Origin: Bretschneidera sinensis
Lineage: Eukaryota; Streptophyta; Magnoliopsida; Brassicales; Akaniaceae
NCBI GenBank assembly: GCA_023935145.1
Contig: CM043700.1
Span: 35,705,620 to 35,769,619 of the forward strand
Direction: 5' to 3'
DNA length: 64,000 bases
Part shown: positions 47,005-59,500 of the stretch, one piece after another
How the letters are laid out: each line of letters begins with the position of its first letter
How positions within the stretch are numbered: the stretch's first letter is position 1
The notes under the pieces: model-generated
Told to the model about the DNA's origin: nothing
The model's input: only the letters and a program-made list of their open reading frames with translations
The model's database searches: none
Position numbers and translations under genes: made by a program

Positions 47005-50000
47005 ATGGGCTCACTATGCAGCAGACACCATCGATACAATGAAGCAAATGCTGAAGAGAGTGCACAGGTTATGGTTGATGCAATAATTTGTCCCTTGCCC
47101 TTTCTTGGAGCGCTACATGATATATTCTTCATAATTACATGTCCAAAAATGCTCTATTTGTTTCTTATTTTTATATGATATTTTGGCTTCAATTAAATTG
47201 TCAATGCATCCAGGCTGCAGAAATTGAAAGGCGAATTGAACAAGAAACAAAGGCTGAAAAGCATATTCAGAAACTTTTACTGCTTGGTATGTAGAACTCA
47301 GGCTATTTTTCTCATTGCATTCATTGTTCAGTAGATGTGTCATTTGTAGTTAAACCTTTCAGATTTTTGAACTTGTGTTAATGGATTGGACCGGACAGGG
47401 GCTCATGCATGGTTTCTGTCTCATGCTTCCTGTAATTTAGGGAAATAGAGATTTTGTCACCTCCCCCCCCCCCCCCCCCCCTCCTCTCATTGCATTCATA
47501 GTACAGTATGTGTGTCATTTGTAGTTAAACCTTTCAGATTTTTGAACCTGTGTTAATGGATTGGACTGGACAGGGGCCCATGCATGGTTTCTGTCTTATG
47601 CTTCCTGTAATTTAGGGAAATAGAGATTTTGTCACCCCCCCCCCCCCCCCAAAAAAAAAAAAAAAACAAAACAAAACAAAAAAGGAAATCGGCATTCTTT
47701 GAGGACTTGGAAATCTTGGGAAACAAATCAAGTTTCACGTTTAGCAAACATGGTAGTCATGAAACATGTCATCACCTGGTAGTGGCATCTTACTCTAAGA
47801 TGGCATTTAATGTGTTTAACTTCCCATTCACTTTAATTGTGAGGATAACCTTGATCTATTTTCTGTTTGCTATTTTAGTGAGACTCTTTAACAACACTTG
47901 GGAGCTAACAGAAAGATGTGGTATATGTTACTTAAGGGCCTGTTGGGCAATTGGATACTCAACGATACTAAATAGTCATATTATTAGTGAATATTTAGTC
48001 AGTTAACTTATGCAATTTTAATAAGCAAGCTAATCTTGATTGTAGACTCTTTACTTTGGAGCTTAGTGGTCAAAGATGTGATTGCTTTGGTAGCTTAGAT
48101 ATGTTGTATTACTTGATGTGTGATTGCCGTTCTTCAGTCACTTAGTGGTGCCTCTTATGGCCAAATTTCTCAGTGATAATTTTCTGCTATGAGATAGTTA
48201 TTAGTTTATTCTGCACTTCATATTTTTATAATGATTATCCCTCTTTGTTTTCAATCAGTATAAATGCTTGTGGCTAGCATTTCTGTTGCTTTTCTATGCT
48301 TCGATCTTCTTGAATGCATAAGCATGCAATGGCTTTGTTTTTGTTTCTTTTCTTTCATTTTCTCTTCACTGTGATGCTGGCAAGCTTTTCTCAATTGTTT
48401 CCTTTTTCTTCTCTCTCTCTCTCTCTATCTCTGTTTCTTTCTGCCCTTTTTCTCTTTGTGGTTGCTTCATTGATGACATGATCAATCTTTTTGTTTTTAA
48501 GGTGCTGGAGAGTCTGGGAAATCCACAATTTTTAAGCAGGCAAGCCATATTCACACAGTTATTGTAGTCCCTCTGTCAAAGCATTACTTATTGTGCATGA
48601 ATCGTGTGCAGATAAAACTTCTATTTCAAACTGGCTTTGACGAGGCTGAGCTAAAGAGCTATATCTCGGTCATCCATGCCAATGTCTATCAGACTATAAA
48701 AGTATGCAATACTTGAAAAGGGTGTGTTGGTTATTTCCCTTTTCGCATAATATAAATAGTATCTGGTGTCAGTTGTTCTTTTGGTAAAAAGCATTGATAT
48801 TTTTTATGAGATTGGCTGTGCTCTTCCTACTTTTGGTGATAAAAATGAGTTGTGATCCATGGATATGAAGTGTACTCAATATGGATGAACAGATATTGCA
48901 TGATGGATCAAAGGAGTTTGCTCAAAACGGAACAGATTCCTCGAAATATGTTTTATCAAGTGAAAATAAGGTTTGAATCCATCATTTCATTGTCTACTGC
49001 ATTATCTTATTAAAGTTTTAATGAATATTCTTGATAAAAAAAAGAGTTTATTCACCAATCTAATGGTTTGCTGCTGATAACATCTTGCTTGTTTGTTTCC
49101 CTGTTCAAAATGTTGTAAACTAAATAAAACTTCTATTCTCTATCAGGAGATCGGGGAGAAATTATCAGCAATTGGTGGCCGGTTAGATTACCCACGTCTT
49201 ACAAAAGAGCTTGCAGATGAAATAGAAACTCTGTGGAAAGATGGTGCAATTCAGGTAGCTGTTGTTCCATTGATATTATATATGCTGATTGCTCTACATC
49301 ATTCAGTCTCAAGTTTTAATGCAGTTGTTTATTACTTTTCTATTTAACTAATTTTGGTTATAATTCGTTTTGGGAGATTTATTTTAGAGGAAATGTTTCA
49401 GTGTTTGTTTCATTCTATACATGTAGGAAACATATGCTCGTGGTAATGAACTGCAAGTTCCAGACTGTGCCCCTTATTTTATGGGAAATTTGCAAAGATT
49501 GTCTGATGCAAATTATATTCCAACAAAGGTATCTAGAATTCATAAAATTATGTTCTTTTTATGAAAATATACCTGCAAGTCATTTTTTTGCTAGTACAAT
49601 ACACATGCAAATCATATATATTCTGTTTTGTCAAAATTAGGATGCCCGAATGAAGGGGACAGTTATCATATGAATGAAATAGCCTGTGTAATAAGGATCA
49701 AGAATTAGCCTGTGCAATAGAATAAGAATGTTTGATTCAAGCATATCTTCACCTGTATGGAACTTGTCCATAATTATTCTGGAGTCTTGATCAAATTTTA
49801 TCTTAGCTTGTTTTGGGTGAGGAGTGTAAAGGGCTATCTAGGAGCATTGTCTGTAGGTCTCTCTTTTACCATATCTTTTTCTTAAAATTCGGTTTCTCTT
49901 GGTATTCTAGGGTTTGTCCTTGGGTTTAATTAGTTGCCTTGTTGCATTTGTAAATTTTACACCGTGATAGATCCTTGTATGGATAATAGTTACTGTATTC

Positions 50001-51844
50001 ATATTATAGAGTGATCCTAGAGTTGTAAAGCACAAATGGCTGTAATTTTGTACTAAAGAGCTATAGTGAGCTCCTCTTTTATCTTTGGCATGCATCCTCC
50101 TTTCTCGCTCTTAGGCCGTGCTTGTTTGTGCTTTTTTCCAAATTCACTTAATATTTGTCATTTCAATACACTGAATTTCATAATGCTAAATCTTTTTACA
50201 AAAACTACTTGGTATCAGCGACTTCTCCCCACAGTCTAGGATACACATACCATTGATTGTATTGCGTTTTAGCGTAGTATAATTATTTATAAGAATTTGC
50301 AGGAATTTTATTTTCATTAATTTATAACACTGTCCACCAGCTTCATAGTGTAATTTGTTATTTCAGGAGGATGTTCTTAATGCAAGAGTTCGAACAACTG
50401 GTGTTGTTGAAATTCAGTTCAGGTGAATATTCTGTTTCAAATGTAACTTTTCAATCATGTGAATCGTACTTCTGTGCCCTTTTCCTCCCTCTCCTTGTAC
50501 TGCTTCAGTCCTGCATCCTGTTCCTAAAGTCTGCACTGCAACTGCATTGTTAGTAGTAATATGTTTAGCTAATGACCTGCAGTCTTTGCCATCTAGTCAT
50601 CTCAATATTCCTATTTTGGCTATAAATATTCACATAAACAACTTCCAAGTTAACTACATACAGAGTTTCCACAATGTTGTATGGAATAATTTACTTGTCT
50701 CTTAAATATGACCTTGCATCCACCGTTGGTTGTTCAACTTAAATCAAGAGGGAATGTGCTTATGAGTTTGCTTCATAGTTTGATAAGTGGCTTTTGTTGG
50801 CTACGATTTTGGCAGCCCTGTAGGAGAGAATAAGAAAAGTGGTGAAGTATACAGGCTCTTTGATGTTGGAGGCCAGAGAAACGAAAGAAGGAAATGGATC
50901 CATCTATTTGAAGGTGTTACAGCTGTAATTTTTTGTGCTGCCATTAGTGAGTAAGATCACCTGCTTTCTTTCGTTTATTATAGCATTATGTCATGCAACA
51001 TTCGTGAAATGGAGCCTGGCTTTTGACTATCCATGATATTTCACCTGCAGTAAAACACGGTGTGAAGCTACGAAAGCTTTCTATCTGACAGTTTTGGTGT
51101 TTCAGGTATGATCAAACACTCTTCGAGGATGAACAAAAGAACCGGATGATGGAGACAAAGGAACTCTTTGACTGGGTCCTGAAGCAGCCATGTTTTGAGG
51201 TTCTCCTTTATTGCTACTGCTGCTATTTATATGTTTGTATGCTTGTATATGTATAAGTATGGCTATACCTGTATACACTTGTGTCATTTTCTTATTCTTT
51301 AAGATGGTAAAGATGGCTGGGACAACTTTTAAGATTAATCTGGTTTCTTTTCTGCAGAAAACATCCTTCATGCTGTTTCTAAACAAGTTTGATATATTTG
51401 AAAAGAAGGTTCTAAAAGTAAGATTAACAGAACAGTTCATATTCTTTTGATGTGAACAGTTATTATCACTTTGGTGTTTGATGTTTTACATTCTGTAGGT
51501 GCCTCTGAATGTATGTGAGTGGTTCAAAGATTACCAGCAAGATTCAACTGGGAAACAAGAGATTGAGCATGCATATGAGTAAGAATTTATATCTTTCAAG
51601 ACCTTTCCTTTTGGAAGCAAGAATTCTTTTGCAATGCCCTATTCGTGTTCTACATGTCATATGCAGGTTTGTGAAGAAGAAATTTGAGGAGTTGTATTTT
51701 CAAAGCACAGCCCCTGACCGTGTGGACAGAGTCTTCAAGATCTATAGGACCACTGCCCTTGATCAGAAGCTTGTAAAGAAAACTTTCAAGCTCGTAGATG
51801 AGAGTTTGAGACGGAGAAATCTCTTCGAGGCTGGCTTATTGTGA
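47005..51844 (+). CDS. GPA1: Heterotrimeric G-protein alpha subunit (GPA1)
   Basis: Canonical plant G-alpha, a GTP-binding switch at the plasma membrane that partners with G-beta/gamma and, in many plants, a 7TM RGS protein. Thirteen in-phase coding exons: 47005-47067, 47214-47286, 48502-48539, 48612-48701, 48893-48970, 49147-49254, 49427-49528, 50367-50422, 50816-50950, 51106-51199, 51358-51417, 51499-51578, 51667-51844, giving 384 residues (Arabidopsis has 383). N-terminal MGSLCS gives Gly2 and Cys5 for myristoylation and palmitoylation. The nucleotide-binding motifs are complete: P-loop GAGESGKS (46-53), switch I RVRTTG (191-196), switch II DVGGQR with catalytic Gln223, NKFD (288-291) and TTAL near the end. 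It ends EAGLL, without the pertussis-toxin Cys. All introns are GT-AG except the third, which begins GC. It is not an extra-large G protein, because the long N-terminal extension is absent. Confidence 0.97.
47311..47650 (+). repeat. Tandem duplication in GPA1 intron 2
   Basis: Unit 1 (47311-47485) and unit 2 (47486-47650) both start CTCATTGCATTCAT, share TTTGTAGTTAAACCTTTCAG and GGTTTCTGTCT(C/T)ATGCTTCC, and both end GAGATTTTGTCACC followed by a C homopolymer. Unit 2 is followed by a long A-rich run. Identity is high, so the duplication is recent. Confidence 0.92.
48540..48611 (+). other. GPA1: GC-AG intron of GPA1
   Basis: Exon 3 ends ATTTTTAAGCAG and the intron starts GCAAGC; the acceptor is GTGTGCAG. 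Protein continuity (STIFKQ then IKLLFQTGF) demands this border and no GT donor gives the same protein. CAG|GCAAG is a good match to the known GC-donor consensus. Confidence 0.88.
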
Positions 51845-54800
51845 CCCCAGAACAATTTCTTTGAAAGAATGTTCATAGTTGGAAGAATATATCACATTTT
51901 GGACACTTTTAAGAGTTGGAAGAAACACGCCAATATGTTGACTGCTGGCTTGTCACATTTTCACAGGCAACAGTTTTGGAATTTGGATTTCTTTATCACA
52001 CGGTTAGAAGAAGAAAATCCCAACCCCCCCACCCATTATTTTATTGGAATACTGATTTGACTTGAGAAACAAACCTTCCTGGAGAATTTGTTTGTTTTCT
52101 TTCAGTGGGGATCGGATCAAAGATATTCTTTCAATTCTAATACAGGTCATTGTCTGTAAGTAATATTATTCCTTTTTACTGCCCACCTTGATGTATCGGC
52201 TTTGAGGTCCAACCTAAACCTAACCAGTCAAATTTGTCTGTATTTAAGGGCAAATATTAGTCCATTTATCATAATAGCAAGTTATATATATCTTAAAAAA
52301 AACCATGAATTTGGCGAGATTAACTCTTTTGTAAAAAAAAATTTGTAAAGTAAAGCTTATGTTACATTTTTTTTTAACATAGATTTTAACATTATTTTAA
52401 AATTTTTGAGATTTGATAGTGATCATTTTATAATCAAAATTTACATGTACATAGGTTTTAGTTCATGATTTTTTACTGTTGAATTGATCTCGAATTTGAT
52501 TTTTTTTTGGATCAATTTTTTTGCATTAAAAATTGTTAAGTAAAGTTTGTAGGATATTGTTTTTGCACATAGATTTTGATTTTTTAAATTTTAAAATGTG
52601 ATAAAAATCAATTATTTTATAATTAAAATTTATATATATTACATATTTTATTTTACAATTTTTGTTACTGCAAAAAAGTTGATCTCTTGATTCAATTGGG
52701 TTGAAGAGAGTTTGCTAGATATTAAAAACATTACAGATACAGTTAGTGCTCTCAAAGTGCTCTTAAAGAAAAGTTATTACTTAAATTTGGATCATGAAAT
52801 TTTATTGGATTAGAGACTATGAAAAAATCTCTTTTCTTTTTTTTTTATTGGACAGTAAAAATATTTTTAATTTATGAAAATTTTATGGATTCGATCTAAA
52901 CAAAAAATCTATTTAACTCCGATTTAAATGGTTTAACTTTTTAATTAAATTTTTTATTTAAATTGTAAGAGAAGAGAAAGTTACTTTTAAATTGAAAAAG
53001 AAAAAAGAGTTCAACTACTTTCTTAGCAGTGTCGTTTTTGGGGGGACTTTTATTAGATCTTTCTTGTAACATGATTTGTTTCATTTCGTGTCAAACATTG
53101 TTGTGTGCCATTTCAAAGACCCATATTACAAAATTACCCCTCATTCTGAGTTTGTTGACATTTGATATTGTGTCCATCATGAACAATTTGAATAGTTGCT
53201 TGTGCTTCTTGTATAAGTTATGGACTTTTAACAATCTGGACGGCAGCACATGAATATTAACCATGCTTTTGGCACTATACAAATTTCTTTGACACAACTA
53301 AGTTTTAGTGGTCATGGAAGAGTACATAATCTCTATCAAAGGAGTTCTTGTCCACAATATACACCCACACTATCAAATCTATTAAAATAATCAGGATAAC
53401 TTATTTTTATTATGTATTAATTTGTTTAATATATATGAGTGGTGATATTATAGATTCGGTTTCATAAGAATTATAATAAAGTAGGAAAAATTCACTAACA
53501 ATAAAAAAAATTAAATAGTAATTTTAATATTTATATTTTTTTGTTTCAAATTAAAATAATTATTATTCAATTTCTTAATGATTACTGATAGATTTTTTTT
53601 TTTAATTTCGTGGTAATAATCACCCCTCATACAATGTTTACTAAAAGCAAAAAATTAAAAGCCCTAACATACCGAATTGTCGGTCACCGATTTCTTCATT
53701 GATGCACCGAAATCGGCAGATACTTACAATGTTGACTGGGTAATACCAAAATATGGGTCATGAAAACAAGCCAACCATGTGAATACTCAATTGTTAGCCT
53801 TGTTAGGTACAGAATGTGTGGTGGTCTTTTGGGCACATTGTGACAAGCTGCAATGACAGAGATTTCCCATGTGCAATCCATCTTCTCTCCTAGTCTAAAG
53901 ATGGAGAACAAATGATATTTTAGGTTTTCTTTCTTTGGCAAAAATGGATCTTTTTTGCTTGGTTTTTTTATTTGTTAAATATAAAAGTAATTTTGTCAAT
54001 TAATTTTTTTCTCTTAAAATATCGCAATCTTTAAATGGATAAATTCAATTGCATTCTCCTAATTAGAATATTATGCTTTGTTTGGAAACATCAATTTTAA
54101 GTGCATGAATTTATATAAAGTTGGTTTATAGAGATTGAATGAAATTTCAAGTTTATCACTTTTGCAATTTTAAGAAATCTATAACTTGGATTTGGAAATA
54201 TCAATTTTAAATGCATGTATTTATATAAGTTAATTTAAAATATTTGAATGAAATTCTAAATTTATTAATTTTACAATTTTATTTAGTTTTTTATTTTAAT
54301 AAAACTAGTTGATGAGACGAGAATTAAACGTATCGCTATCCATTTATTAATACGAAGGAGGATACAAAAACCCACACAAGAATCCTCAACACAAAGCTAA
54401 AAATAACACAAACTGATCAAGGAGGCCTAAATTTTTTAACCTTATTACAATCATCAAACATGATAAAGCGATAGACGAGGGCTTGGGAGCGGCATGAGCA
54501 TGAGTTGATGAAGGAACTAATCCTTTGGTGTGTTGGCTTCCCTAAAGGTATGTATTCTTGACAGAGTCTAAGGCCCAAAAGAAGAGCTAGGGCTTCACCT
54601 CACATGTTTGAATCATGTCCAAAGTAATTTTTAAGCTTATGATTTGAAATATCATTTTCTTAAAATATATCTTAAATTCATAAATTTTTTTCGATATAAT
54701 ATTTTGTGTTTGTGTGCACGAGTGTGTAGGTGAGTATGTTTATGTGACAATTTAAATTCTTATTATAAATTTTTTTCCAGACTTTTTATCATACATTTAT

Positions 54801-55290
54801 GTGATAATTTTTTCTTTGAATGATTCGATAGCTATTGTAAATCAATTATCAAAAAAAACTAAAGTAGTAAAAGTAGATGAAAACAATAAAAAAGGTTATT
54901 CTTGAGAATAATTTTCAAAATTTGTTTTCAAAGGAATGTTTAGAATAACAAAATAAACAAAATTTCGGACTCCAACGGTTATTTTAATTTTTTTTAAAAA
55001 TAGAAAAGTAGTTCTGAAATAATTTACTGAATAAATTATAGTAATATAATTGTTTTTTTAATAGGATTGTATCAAAATCTTTTATGTATTACCATCAAAC
55101 CTTTAATAGCGAGAGGATGAGGCTCGCTTTGCTTATTACGAGTACTTGAATTTGAGTTTTTTGGTCAAATGATCTGATATAAATGAGCATGTGTGTTATT
55201 AACGTGTTGGACGCTCGCATGATATTTGATAAGTACAAAATATTTTCCTCTCAAACATATTTTTTTATATATATTTGGCTATTGTATATT
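51845..55290. other. GPA1 3' flank and intergenic DNA
   Basis: About 300 bases of probable 3' UTR, then AT-rich sequence with two similar blocks (TGGAAACATCAATTTTAAGTGCATG near 54081 and TGGAAATATCAATTTTAAATGCATG near 54192) forming a duplication of about 110 bp. No gene supported. An uncharacterised stretch at 54330-54600 is less AT-rich and could be a repeat fragment. Confidence 0.4.
54055..54300 (+). repeat. Imperfect tandem duplication
   Basis: Two blocks of about 110 bases share GGAAA(C/T)ATCAATTTTAA, TGCATG(A/T)ATTTATATAA and TTGAATGAAATT(T/C)(C/T)AA in the same order. Confidence 0.65.
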
Positions 55291-55724
55291 TTTTTTAATG
55301 GATATTTAACCATTTAGAATGTAAAATTTTTCGAAAATACAAAAGGAAAAATTCATTAAATGAGAAGTGAACAAGTAGGCAGCTGAACACCAAAAGATGC
55401 CAGGACCTAACCGTCAATTTGAAAATCTGAAAGGCGATTGGTTGTCCACAAGAAAACATTGGCCAAAAGGGACTTCTATTTCCCCGCCAACAAACATAAC
55501 TGCAAAAACAGTGCACGGTGGACGGTGGTGCACCCAAAATTAGGAATCACAAAAACGCGAATTTATCTTTTCACGTTTTCCATTTTTATCCCTCCAAATG
55601 ACTTCGAATCCAGTGTGACTTGTTCCCGTTTCCTACACCAAGCATATTCCTCGATCATATTCCTCTCTCTTTCTCATGCTATTAAGAAAACACAAACAAA
55701 AACCGTAACTTTGAATGCAAAAGA

Positions 55725-55733
55725 AAACCCTAA
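55725..55733 (+). promoter_or_regulatory. Telo-box motif in the FAP2 leader
   Basis: AAACCCTAA lies in the leader-like stretch about 50 bases before the putative leader donor. Such motifs are common near plant transcription starts; function here is inference. Confidence 0.3.
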
Positions 55734-55779
55734 CTTTTCTTTTGTGATTCCTCGATCTCTCCATTGAAAGAGCTTTCAG

Positions 55780-56475
55780 GTACTTTGTTATATTTCTTTT
55801 TTTTCCTTTTCTGGTTGAAAATTTAGGAGAAAAGGGAAATGCCTAAAGGCCTTTTCAAAAGTGAACCTTATTAGAAATTTGCTTTGGCCTTTAATTTTTC
55901 TTTGCGTTCTCTGCGGTACTTCAAATGTAGCATTAAATTAATATTTTCTCTATATTTAGGTTAAATGATCGTCGAGTTAGCTTTGATGGTTTAAAACAAG
56001 GTAAAAATGTTAAGATTAGCTTCATCCCTTTCTTTTTGGAGCTGTGATTTTTTTCATTTTATATAGAAAAGTTCGTTATGATCTTTTTGCTTTGATTTCA
56101 TTGATTGTATTGCAATGATGTGTATAGATTGAAAGATGCGAATAGTGGCGGTGAATTGGTTTGTGTAGAAGTATCCAAGTTGCTTTAATTTAAATGTGTG
56201 AGATTATGAGGATTTTAGCTTTAATGAAATAGGTTTGTTTACATGGAATTGGGGCCTTGGAAGTCTACCAGAGGCCCCACTTCTTTCACTTTTGCTTGTT
56301 TTACTGACAAATGAATTCTATTTGGAATCATACATCTATAAAATGAAATCCATCTAAGATTATCCCTCAGCTCCTATTTTTATTGCAGCAAAAGTAATGA
56401 TTGAAGTTTCTGATAAGTTAGTCTTCTCAATCAAAGCCAGCTTGATTCCTATATACTGGTTAAATTTCCTTGCAG
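55780..56475 (+). other. FAP2: Predicted 5'-UTR intron of FAP2
   Basis: The leader ends GAGCTTTCAG at 55779, followed by GTACTTTG. An acceptor TCCTTGCAG near 56475 precedes about 100 bases of leader before the start codon. The interval is T-rich. Confidence 0.45.
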
Positions 56476-56576
56476 GTTTTGCGGTTTTCTGAGGTGATAT
56501 TAATCTTGCTCTTGCACATACTTGATTCTGGAAGTTTGAGTTTCCTGAATTTGGCATCCGCTAGTATACAAAATAT

Positions 56577-59500
56577 ATGCAGAATAATTGGTTATGTTTA
56601 ATGGATCTAGATGGAGGGTCTCCATACATTTTACCTATGGAGTCCCTTATATCAAGTCGTTTTGGCGGTCATTTATTTTCTCACTTGTATGTCCCTGGGA
56701 GCCTGGCCCTTCAAGAAGCTTTTAACTGCGTTTCCAAGCTCGCGGGCGCTTTAACTTTTTTGTTTTCTAGTGGGACCAGTTCAAATTTGACCAGGAAAAT
56801 TTTGGGCAATCAACGTGGTCAAACACCCGGAAGCTGTAAATCTTCTACACTAGTTAAGCGCATTGCTTCTAGTACGCATAATGTTACTGGATTTCACTTC
56901 AGTACTAAATCAAAAAGCGAATCTCGCACCCCAGTGGTTTTTGGGAAGATTTCGAGGTTCACTGTGAGACACCTTTTCAATGAAGCTGAAAGGCTTCAAT
57001 CATGTTCTGTGCTTTCTTTAGCTGTTGCTCTGGTACCACCATTTGACAACTTGTGAGCAATTTAGTAGTCTCATGGTAGAAGTAGATTGAAGTGAAATTA
57101 TTATTAGTCTCCTTTTTTTTATGGGGTTCTGTTTTGAATTGGCTGTACTAATTGAATTTCATTTCCCATTTTCTGGTCTTCAGATCTTCGAAGGTACTAG
57201 CTGTTCCGCTGGAGACTAACGATGTTCAAATGCGTGAACGCATGGATCAAAGGCCTTGTGAGGTTGATCATCAAGGATGTGGTGGTTTATCTTTTCCGGA
57301 CTTGAACTGGACAAGTCATGCTGTTGAGCCCAGAACAGGCATCAAGTTTCCGATGATATTGGACAACATTTTAGATGGACGAAATACTTCCAGTTTAGCT
57401 TCTGAGGTAAACATTATAAAATCTGTTGCTGTTATTTATAGGTGCCTAGTAGTCTCATCTTGGGTAAATTTATCTTGTAAAAGCTGTTCACGATGGACCT
57501 TAATCTGTAGCTGTGTATTAGTTTAGCTGCTATTACTTTCTGGTAATTCCCTTATATTTATACGACCTATTTTGGAATTTTAGGCTAGCAGTGTGGCTTT
57601 GTTCATTTGCAAAGCTATCTTTGTCTTTGTAGTGTTAAAGTTACCAAGGAAAGGTAATGATTTGGTGGTCAATGCTGAATGAATAATGGTTAGCACTCCA
57701 CCAGGGATTCTAGGTTAGTTGTGACTTCTGAGATTTGTATCATCTAAAATGGTAGAGGCAAACTTGAAGATTCTGTTGCATTTTGAATGGTGTCATCCAT
57801 TTTTGAACTTCAAAAGGTTGTGAGGATTTGACATGCATGTTGAACTTTGGCCACTTCAAAATCAGTCCATATTTTTCAAAAATATATAGAGTTTCCCATT
57901 GTCGGTAGGATTTCATTTTCTGTGATGGTTGCTGCCTGTCTTGATCCTAAGATTGATATACACATATACACATATATACATATACCTATATATATATATA
58001 TATATATATATTTCATTTTGATAAGTAAAGGTTCCCTATAAAGGCACAAAGGGGTGCCAACCCATGTACAAAATTAAGACAAAAACTCTATGAATGCTAA
58101 GATTGAGATTTAGGAGCTTGATTGGAGAATTGATTTTTGAGAGCGCTATAGTTACCCTCTTGTGGAGGATATGGTTTTTCAAGAGATTTAAGTAGTTTCA
58201 TATTGTTTTGATTAGAGTTTTGGTTGTCTTAGTTACTCTGCTTTCTACTTTCCGTCTGCAATGCTCTTTATGTCAATATACTAAGTTGATACCCATATAA
58301 CATGACAAAACATTAACCAGTTCTTGTTGATACATTTTCCACTTTATCAGAAGGGGTGGCAAATGGGTGGGGATGGGTTGGGTTATTCATTACCCATCAA
58401 CCCCTTAATTTATAAACAGTAATACCCAAATTCTTTTGGACCAAGATTATCTCATTCCCCTGAGTAAAATAAGGACATTCTAGTCCTTTTAAATGGAAAA
58501 ACAATTTTAACCCTTCATTTTCCTTGAGGCTTTCTCTAAGGGCGGAGCCTGGAATTTTAAATTAAGCACTAAAGTTTTTATGTGCCTTGAGTTGATGGGG
58601 TTGAACCCCCATGCCAACAACTCCTTTATGGATAAGAGAGTTGTTGTTTTGTGGGTAAATGTAAAAAAAAAAGAATATGTTATAAGTGGAATAAATTTGA
58701 ATTTCAAAAAGTAATTTTTTTATACGAAAAATAAATTACAACCTAAAGCAGGGTACAAAAGTGTTCAAAGTTTTTATTTTTAAGAATGCATTAATGGTCT
58801 TTATGTTTGTCTATATTTCACTAAGTTTGATATATAATAATATGAAGCAAAAGTTAATGAATTTGCGTAATCATGATGCTTGCTAGGCACCAAAACTATT
58901 TATCAATTCACTGCACACAAACACTATCACATAGTCTACCTTTTTACCAAACACTATCAATCAACCCCTGAGCCAATCTCAATTCACAAGTAAATAAAAC
59001 CTTTTAACACCTACTTTTTTTTCCCATAAATGTATCATCCCAAATTATAGGCCAATAAAAATGATTCAGGCATGGTTCAAAGCAAGCTAGTCATACCACG
59101 AAAACCTGTTATACAAAATTCAACTTAACCATATTACAAACTTATGTAAAGTAATAATAAATTAAGATAGTCTCACCACCCAAATTCTCAAAAATCAAGT
59201 AAACCAAATAACAAAAAATATCAAAACATGAAAATTAATCATATAAATCTAAACACATGTTAAACGGCTTTAAAAAGAATATATATATAAATTCCATAAC
59301 TTATGGCTCCATCTCTCTCTCTTTCTCTTTCCCATTCTCTTTCCCAGCTTAGGAGATTTAGAGGAAATCAATTCAACTTTACACATTTTAACAAGGACAA
59401 TCACCCTACACAGGAGATTAACAAAGCAATTGAAAACCCATTTGCCCCCTAGTTTTGCAATTGTAAGACAAAGGAAAATTTCCAAAATTCAAATACCAGT

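Noticed and set aside
47005..51844. Extra-large G protein (XLG) instead of GPA1
   Set aside because: No long Cys-rich N-terminal extension; myristoylation/palmitoylation N-terminus and all canonical G-alpha motifs fit GPA1.
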